A DNA stretch of 64,000 nt from Pseudomonas sp. MYb327 (GTDB taxonomy: Bacteria; Pseudomonadota; Gammaproteobacteria; Pseudomonadales; Pseudomonadaceae), in assembly GCF_040438925.1 (NCBI RefSeq), contig NZ_CP159258.1, forward strand, positions 758,001 through 822,000, read 5' to 3'. Every line of letters starts with the position of its first letter. Position 1 is the first letter of the stretch. Positions 59,205 to 64,000 of the stretch are shown here, piece after piece. The translations under genes and the position numbers were made by a program. The notes under the pieces were generated by a model, which saw only the letters and a list, made by a program, of their open reading frames with translations, made no database searches and had not been told where the DNA came from.

Positions 59205-59776
59205 CCTTGCGCCTGGATCTGCTGCGCCACGGCGAAACCGAGCTCGGGGGAGGTCTGCGCGGCAGCCTCGACGATGCATTGACCGACATCGGTTGGCAGC
59301 AGATGCGTGCGGCAGTGGCGGAGCAGGGGCCGTGGGATCGGCTGGTCAGCTCGCCATTGCAGCGCTGTGCAAGATTCGCTGAAGAACTTGCCGAGAAACT
59401 GGGCCTGCCGGTGGAGTTGAATAAAGACCTGCAAGAGCTGCATTTCGGCGCGTGGGAAGGGCAGAGTACGGCCAAGTTAATGGAAACGGATGCCGAAGCC
59501 TTGGGTTTATTTTGGGCTGATCCCTATTCATTTACGCCACCTCAGGGCGAGCCCGTCACTGCATTTTCCGCACGGGTATTGGCAGCGGTGACGCGTTTGC
59601 AGGCGGCCTATGCGGGCGAGCGGGTGCTGCTGATCAGCCATGGCGGGGTCATGCGTTTGTTGCTGGCACAAGCGCGCGGGTTGCCACGTGAGCAATTGCT
59701 CAACGTTGAGGTGCGGCATGGTGCGCTGTTCTCGTTGTCGGTCGAGCCCGGCGGTTTGCTTAAGGAAGCGTTCTGA
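59201..59776 (+). CDS. cobC: Alpha-ribazole phosphatase (histidine phosphatase family)
   Basis: A 191-residue phosphoglycerate-mutase-like protein with the phosphohistidine motif [11 protein letters not shown] at residues 6-16. Other conserved residues are in [10 protein letters not shown] and the second His in [14 protein letters not shown]. It probably removes the phosphate from alpha-ribazole phosphate or adenosylcobalamin phosphate. It overlaps cobT (ATGA) and lies two bases before cobS. Confidence 0.92.
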   Translation: MTLRLDLLRHGETELGGGLRGSLDDALTDIGWQQMRAAVAEQGPWDRLVSSPLQRCARFAEELAEKLGLPVELNKDLQELHFGAWEGQSTAKLMETDAEALGLFWADPYSFTPPQGEPVTAFSARVLAAVTRLQAAYAGERVLLISHGGVMRLLLAQARGLPREQLLNVEVRHGALFSLSVEPGGLLKEAF

Positions 59777-59778
59777 TC

Positions 59779-60510
59779 ATGTTGCCGTTCTGGATCGCCC
59801 TGCAATTCCTGAGCAGCCTGCCGATTCGTCTGCCAGGCATGCCAGCGCCGAAGGAGTTGGGGCGGTCGCTGTTGTTTTATCCGCTGGTGGGTTTGTTGTT
59901 CGGCGGGATTTTGTGGGCGCTGAACTGGCTGCTGATGGGTACGCCATTGATGTTGCACGCGGCGCTGTTGTTGACGGTTTGGGTGTTGCTCAGCGGCGCG
60001 TTGCACCTGGATGGCCTGGCCGACAGCGCTGATGCGTGGCTGGGTGGATTCGGTGATCGTGAACGCACCTTGACCATCATGAAAGACCCTCGCAGCGGGC
60101 CGATCGCGGTGGTTACGCTGGTGCTGGTGTTGCTGCTCAAGTTCGCTGCATTGCTGGCCTTGATCGAACAGCAATACGCCGTGGCGCTGATCATCGTGCC
60201 ATTGCTCGGTCGCAGTGCGTTGCTGGGGTTGTTCCTGACCACGCCCTATGTGCGTGCCGGTGGTTTGGGGCAGGCGCTGGCCGATCATTTGCCGCGATTG
60301 GCGGGCAAGCAGGTACTGGTCGGCAGTGCGGTGATTTGTGTGTTGATCGCCGGTTTTGGTGGCGTGTTGGCGCTGGTGCTGGCGACGGTAGTGTTTGTCT
60401 GGTTGCGCCAGGTCATGCTTCGGCGGCTGGGCGGGACGACAGGTGATACGGCGGGGGCGTTGCTGGAATTGCTGGAGATGGCGGTGCTGGTGGGTTTGGC
60501 GATCTTTTGA
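59779..60510 (+). CDS. cobS: Adenosylcobinamide-GDP ribazoletransferase (cobalamin synthase)
   Basis: A 243-residue membrane enzyme (CobS, or CobV in P. denitrificans) that joins the activated corrinoid and alpha-ribazole. It has about six hydrophobic spans. The metal-binding motif is LHLDGLADSADAWLGGFGDR near residue 75, followed by IMKDPRSGPIAVVTLVL. It is the last gene of the cob operon. A typical terminator is not obvious after it. Confidence 0.95.
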   Translation: MLPFWIALQFLSSLPIRLPGMPAPKELGRSLLFYPLVGLLFGGILWALNWLLMGTPLMLHAALLLTVWVLLSGALHLDGLADSADAWLGGFGDRERTLTIMKDPRSGPIAVVTLVLVLLLKFAALLALIEQQYAVALIIVPLLGRSALLGLFLTTPYVRAGGLGQALADHLPRLAGKQVLVGSAVICVLIAGFGGVLALVLATVVFVWLRQVMLRRLGGTTGDTAGALLELLEMAVLVGLAIF

Positions 60511-60546
60511 TTTTTCTGCGATCCTGTAACTTGATTTAACACACTC

Positions 60547-60562
60547 GCGGGTATATACACGC
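60547..60562. promoter_or_regulatory. MarR-type palindromic operator, site 1
   Basis: GCGGGTATATACACGC ends four bases before the marR start codon. It is a 16-bp palindrome with one mismatch and matches site 2 at 15 of 16 positions. Confidence 0.75.
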
Positions 60563-60565
60563 ACC

Positions 60566-60970
60566 ATGCTCGATTCCCAATGTTTATGCATCAACCTGCG
60601 TCGCGCCGCTCGCGGCGTCAGCAGACATTACGACGGCGCTCTCGACGGCTTCGGGATCAACGTTGCGCAGTATTCTTTGCTGTGCAATTTACAGCGCCTG
60701 GATCAGCCGAGCATTTCCACCCTGGCCGAAGCGATGGGGCTGGATCGAAGCACTCTGGGACGCAATTTACGCGTACTGGAGGGCGAAGGTCTGGTGATGC
60801 TGGTCGAGGGCGAAGACATGCGCAATCGCATCGTGCGGCTGACGAATGCCGGTGCCGAGCGCCTGAAAGCAGCCTTGCCGGCATGGGAAGCGGCGCAGCA
60901 GCGATTGGTTGATCGCCTGGGCGCCGAAAAACGTGAAACGTTGTTGAAGTTGCTGGACGAACTGGCTTGA
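60566..60970 (+). CDS. MarR family transcriptional regulator
   Basis: A 134-residue winged-helix regulator. It starts MLDSQCLCINLRRAARGVSR. The DNA-recognition helix lies in LAEAMGLDRSTLGRNLRVLE (about residues 54-73) and the wing in GLVMLVEGEDMRNRIVRLTN. It is probably autorepressed through the palindrome that ends at its own start codon. It also likely controls the MFS gene downstream, which carries a second copy. Two cysteines near the N-terminus (Cys6, Cys8) could sense oxidants or electrophiles; that is speculation. Confidence 0.9.
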   Translation: MLDSQCLCINLRRAARGVSRHYDGALDGFGINVAQYSLLCNLQRLDQPSISTLAEAMGLDRSTLGRNLRVLEGEGLVMLVEGEDMRNRIVRLTNAGAERLKAALPAWEAAQQRLVDRLGAEKRETLLKLLDELA

Positions 60971-60991
60971 TGCCGGTTTGTTCGATCTTAA

Positions 60992-61007
60992 GCGGGTATA
61001 TACCCGC
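60992..61007. promoter_or_regulatory. MarR-type palindromic operator, site 2
   Basis: GCGGGTATATACCCGC is a perfect 16-bp palindrome 15 bases upstream of the MFS start codon and 21 bases after the marR stop codon. Bound repressor there would block the MFS gene. Confidence 0.8.
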
Positions 61008-61022
61008 GCCGGGAGAATAAGA

Positions 61023-62231
61023 ATGACATCGATGTGGCGTACGTGCGGCTGGGTTTTGTTGGGGAGTGCGCTGATCCTTGCGTTGTCTCTGGGTGTGCGG
61101 CATGGCTTCGGCCTGTTCCTGGCGCCGATGAGTGCCGAGTTTGGCTGGGGGCGGGAAGTGTTTGCCTTCGCCATCGCCTTGCAGAACCTGATCTGGGGTC
61201 TGGCGCAGCCGTTCACTGGAGCGCTGGCCGACCGCTTCGGCGCGGCGAAAGTGGTGCTGATCGGTGGCGTCCTATACGCCCTGGGCCTGGTGTTCATGGG
61301 CTTGTCCGATTCGGCGGTGACCCTGTCACTGAGCGCCGGGCTGTTGATCGGTATCGGCCTGTCCGGTACATCGTTTTCGGTGATCCTCGGCGTAGTCGGG
61401 CGCGCAGTGCCGCCGGAAAAACGCAGCATGGGCATGGGCATTGCCAGCGCTGCCGGTTCGTTCGGCCAGTTCGCCATGTTACCCGGTACGCTAGGGTTGA
61501 TCGGCTGGCTCGGTTGGTCGGCGGCATTGCTCGCCCTGGGGCTGCTGGTGGCGCTGATCGTGCCGCTGGTAAGCATGCTCAAGGACAAGCCGCTGCCGGT
61601 GCTTGGTCATGAGCAAACGCTGTCCGAAGCACTGCGCGAGGCCTGCTCCCATTCGGGATTCTGGCTGTTGGCGTTCGGCTTTTTTGTCTGCGGTTTCCAG
61701 GTGGTGTTTATCGGCGTGCATTTGCCTGCGTACCTGGTGGATCAACATTTGCCGGCGACGGTGGGTACGACGGTGCTGGCGCTGATCGGCTTGTTCAATA
61801 TCTTCGGGACCTACACCGCAGGCTGGCTCGGCGGACGCATGTCGAAGCCGCGGTTGCTCACCGGTTTATACCTGCTGCGGGCGGTGGTGATCGGCCTGTT
61901 TCTGTGGGCGCCGGTAACCACGACTACGGCGTACCTGTTCGGGATGGCCATGGGTTTCCTGTGGCTGTCGACAGTGCCCTTGACCAACGGCACGGTGGCA
62001 ACCTTGTTCGGGGTGCGAAACCTGTCCATGCTCGGTGGAATTGTTTTCCTGTTCCACCAGCTCGGCTCGTTCCTTGGCGGCTGGTTGGGCGGGGTGGTGT
62101 ACGACCGCACCGGGAGCTATGACTTGATTTGGCAGGTAGCGATTCTCTTGAGCCTGATGGCCGCCGCATTGAACTGGCCGGTGCGTGAAACGCCGGTGGC
62201 ACGCCTGCAAAACCAAATGAGCGCGATATGA
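61023..62231 (+). CDS. MFS transporter
   Basis: A 402-residue major-facilitator protein with twelve hydrophobic spans. ATG 61023 follows GGGAGAATAAG; an upstream in-frame codon would put the operator inside the coding region. The loop 2-3 motif GALADRFGAAKVV and the family-wide GMGIASAAGSFGQF are visible. It resembles OFA/monocarboxylate-type members; the substrate is unknown. Control by the adjacent MarR is implied by the operators. Its TGA overlaps the ATG of a 40-residue membrane protein. Confidence 0.92.
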   Translation: MTSMWRTCGWVLLGSALILALSLGVRHGFGLFLAPMSAEFGWGREVFAFAIALQNLIWGLAQPFTGALADRFGAAKVVLIGGVLYALGLVFMGLSDSAVTLSLSAGLLIGIGLSGTSFSVILGVVGRAVPPEKRSMGMGIASAAGSFGQFAMLPGTLGLIGWLGWSAALLALGLLVALIVPLVSMLKDKPLPVLGHEQTLSEALREACSHSGFWLLAFGFFVCGFQVVFIGVHLPAYLVDQHLPATVGTTVLALIGLFNIFGTYTAGWLGGRMSKPRLLTGLYLLRAVVIGLFLWAPVTTTTAYLFGMAMGFLWLSTVPLTNGTVATLFGVRNLSMLGGIVFLFHQLGSFLGGWLGGVVYDRTGSYDLIWQVAILLSLMAAALNWPVRETPVARLQNQMSAI

Positions 62232-62350
62232 ACAGTCTCTGGCCGCGAATCACCGTTTTGGCCGTCTGTGCCTTGCTCCTTGTGCTGGCCTGGTGGGGGT
62301 GGCACCAGGGCGGGTTGGCGCTGATGCAATTGGGCATGGGTGCTTGCTAG
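62228..62350 (+). CDS. 40-residue membrane miniprotein
   Basis: This short gene starts at the ATGA overlap with the MFS stop codon and ends at TAG 62348-62350. It begins MNSLWPRITVLAVCALLLVL and continues AWWGWHQGGLALMQLGMGAC. One membrane span (about residues 8-23) is followed by a glycine-rich tail ending in Cys. The stop/start overlap suggests translational coupling with the transporter. It may be a small accessory subunit, but no homologue is known to me. Confidence 0.72.
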   Translation: MNSLWPRITVLAVCALLLVLAWWGWHQGGLALMQLGMGAC

Positions 62351-62406
62351 CAGGATGTTAGGGCGAGTAACGTGGATTTCACACGATGATCCAAGGAAGC
62401 ACCGAC

Positions 62407-62973
62407 ATGCTGATACGCTGGCTGGCAGTTCCCGCGTTACTGGTAGCGTTGACCGGATTGGCTCAAGCGGCGGAATGCCCGGCGCTGTTACAAGGCTCGT
62501 TGCCCAAGTTGCGCGCCAATGAATCCATCGACTTGTGCCAGCGCTTCATCGGCAAGCCGTTGGTGGTGGTCAATACCGCCAGCTTCTGTGGCTTTGCACC
62601 GCAGTTCAAAAGCCTTGAGGCGCTGAATCAGCGTTACAAGGGGCAGGGGCTGGAGGTGATCGGTGTGCCGTCCAACGACTTCAAGCAGGAGTCCAGGGAC
62701 GGTGCCGAGACAGCCAAGGTCTGTTACGTGAACTACGGCGTAACGTTCACCATGATCGAGCCGCAGAAAGTCCGTGGCGATGATGCGACCCATCTGTTCA
62801 AGGTGCTCGCCGAGCAAAGCGCCGCGCCGAAGTGGAATTTCTACAAGTACGTGGTCGACCGTCAAGGCAAGGTGATCGCCAGTTTTTCCAGCCTGACCAA
62901 GCCTGATGATCCGGACTTCATTGCGGCGGTGGAAAAGGCCCTAGCTTCACCACCATTGGCCGCAGCGCCCTGA
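62407..62973 (+). CDS. Exported glutathione peroxidase
   Basis: A 188-residue thiol peroxidase of the GPx family. ATG 62407 gives a signal peptide ending AQAA|EC (residue 22), so the enzyme is periplasmic. The peroxidatic Cys61 is in [17 protein letters not shown], followed by [19 protein letters not shown] and [19 protein letters not shown]. It should reduce peroxides using thioredoxin-like or glutathione donors. Its place after the MarR-MFS unit, with a terminator behind, suggests it may be read from the same or its own promoter. Confidence 0.92.
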   Translation: MLIRWLAVPALLVALTGLAQAAECPALLQGSLPKLRANESIDLCQRFIGKPLVVVNTASFCGFAPQFKSLEALNQRYKGQGLEVIGVPSNDFKQESRDGAETAKVCYVNYGVTFTMIEPQKVRGDDATHLFKVLAEQSAAPKWNFYKYVVDRQGKVIASFSSLTKPDDPDFIAAVEKALASPPLAAAP

Positions 62974-62987
62974 TCGAGGCCCACAAA

Positions 62988-63027
62988 GAAGCCCCGCCTC
63001 TGTGCAAGAGAGCGGGGCTTTTTTTTG
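62988..63027 (+). terminator. Rho-independent terminator of the glutathione peroxidase gene
   Basis: The stem GCCCCGCCTCT / AGAGAGCGGGGC is followed by TTTTTTTT (63019-63026). The GCGGGGC|TTTTTTTT junction is identical to the target of IS copy 2 but is empty. Confidence 0.93.
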
Positions 63028-63064
63028 ATTCAGATGGCAAGTGGTTCAGGCTCGCCATGAATCA

Positions 63065-64000
63065 TCAGAAGCGGTAGGTCGCACCGATACCGAAACCGTT
63101 CGCCCAGTTTTCATACTTGGCGCTGTAATTCTGACGGTCATTGTCGTCGTTGACCTTGACCGACTCTTCACGCAGGTACGAGTACGCCACGTCGATGGTC
63201 AGGTCGTCGGTCGGGCTCCAGCCGGCGCCCAGGCTGAAAATCTTGCGATCGCCAGTCGGGATGCGTGGGGAGCGGTTTTCGTTGTTGGTTGGCGACTGGT
63301 CAACCGACAGGCCTGTACGCAGCACCCACTGCTTGTTCAGTTGGTACGAAGCACCGATAGCGTGAGCCCAGGTGTCATGCCAGTTCTGCTCTTCAGTGAT
63401 GGTGCCGAAGCCGCGTGCGGCCAGAAGGGCAGGAACGCCTTCGTTTTCGACGGAAATTTCTTTCAGGCGGCTCCAGCGAGTCCAGGTGCTGCCTGCATAG
63501 AGGGTCCACTGGTCGTCCAGCTGATGAGTAACCGAGAAATCCACGGACTCAGGGGTGGTAATGTCCAGCGAAGCGTCAAACTTCTGTTGACCCAGGGGGC
63601 CGAGCAGGCTGTAGTCGAGCTTGGTGTCACCGTCAAGCTTGTACTTCACTTTCGAGTGATAGGTCAGGCCGACGCGAGTGGAATCGGTGGTTTGAACCAG
63701 GATGCCGATGTTGTAGCCCAGCGCAGTGTCGTCACCCTTGATTTTGACTTCACCGTCCGGTGCGGCCGGGTTCGGGCTCAGCGACAGGTTCGATTCCAGC
63801 TTGCCGTCGATACGGTTAATGGTCGGGCCGAAACCGATCGACACCTTGTCGTTGAAGGCATAGCTGACGGTTGGCTGGAAGGTGATGATTTTGACTTCGC
63901 TCTTGCTGCCGAAGTAACGGCCAGCAAAGCCGTTTTCATAATCGGTTACCAGGCCGAACGGTGCATAGACGCCGAAACCGACCGCCCATTGGTCATCGAT
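63065..64000 (-). CDS. FadL-type outer-membrane transport protein, C-terminal part (cut by window edge)
   Basis: The last 311 codons of an OmpP1/FadL/TodX-family porin. The frame is open to the window edge and ends in the C-terminal phenylalanine (GFGIGATYRF) required for outer-membrane insertion. Characteristic segments are GVYAPFGLVTDYENGFAGRY and ITFQPTVSYAFNDKVSIGFG, then VDFSVTHQLDDQWTLYAGS. It imports long-chain fatty acids or other hydrophobic compounds. The N-terminal hatch is outside the window. Confidence 0.93.
   Translation of the reverse strand: MDDQWAVGFGVYAPFGLVTDYENGFAGRYFGSKSEVKIITFQPTVSYAFNDKVSIGFGPTINRIDGKLESNLSLSPNPAAPDGEVKIKGDDTALGYNIGILVQTTDSTRVGLTYHSKVKYKLDGDTKLDYSLLGPLGQQKFDASLDITTPESVDFSVTHQLDDQWTLYAGSTWTRWSRLKEISVENEGVPALLAARGFGTITEEQNWHDTWAHAIGASYQLNKQWVLRTGLSVDQSPTNNENRSPRIPTGDRKIFSLGAGWSPTDDLTIDVAYSYLREESVKVNDDNDRQNYSAKYENWANGFGIGATYRF

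Overview
The window looks like chromosome from a Pseudomonas of the fluorescens group. It is GC-rich, the central-metabolism clusters have the pseudomonad gene order, and the gaps between genes are full of fluorescens-type REP palindromes (families starting TGTAGGAGCYGGCTTGC, GTGGGAGCGAGCCTGCTCGC and GCAGCCTTCGGCAGCTCC). Nearly all of it is core genome. I see no rRNA, tRNA, CRISPR array, prophage or plasmid functions. The mobile DNA is two copies of one 1,308-bp ISL3-family insertion sequence.

Layout. 1-6.9 kb: a minus-strand glyoxylate-assimilation operon, gcl-hyi-glxR-ttuD-pyk, converts glyoxylate through tartronate semialdehyde and glycerate towards pyruvate. A GlcG-like gene is divergent from it, and a TetR regulator lies downstream. 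7-16 kb: a DUF808 membrane protein, an alpha/beta hydrolase coupled to mlaA, a GH17 glucan enzyme, a betaine-type binding protein and the DUF485-actP acetate uptake pair. 16-29 kb: the TCA block, with gltA divergent from sdhCDAB-sucAB-lpd-sucCD. 29.6-43.3 kb: brnQ, IS copy 1, DUF599 and MAPEG membrane proteins, a small lipoprotein, two thioesterases, htpG with a heat-shock promoter, a dienelactone hydrolase, pirin, OsmC, IS copy 2, a DUF3108 protein and purM-purN. 43.7-51.1 kb: a DUF2066 protein, a PerM-type permease, hda, two NlpC/P60 lipoproteins, an O-methyltransferase, a sorbosone-dehydrogenase-like lipoprotein and one unrecognised gene. 51.3-60.5 kb: a cobalamin riboswitch and a tightly overlapped cob operon of ten genes (cobO to cobS). 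60.5-64 kb: a MarR-MFS unit with two matching palindromic operators, a 40-residue membrane miniprotein, a periplasmic glutathione peroxidase and the 3' part of a FadL-type porin.

The most unusual signal is the insertion sequence. Both copies sit directly after the hairpin of a rho-independent terminator. In each, the 8-bp target duplication is the terminator's own T tract (ATTTTTTA and TTTTTTTT), and the left end and transposase point the same way relative to the terminated gene. Both copies also carry the same in-frame TAG, between the zinc-finger part and the helix-turn-helix/DDE part of the transposase. Two other terminators in the window have the same CGGGGC plus T-tract pattern and are empty, so the site preference can be tested. 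The copies are inverted and apparently identical, so they could flip the 7.2 kb between them.
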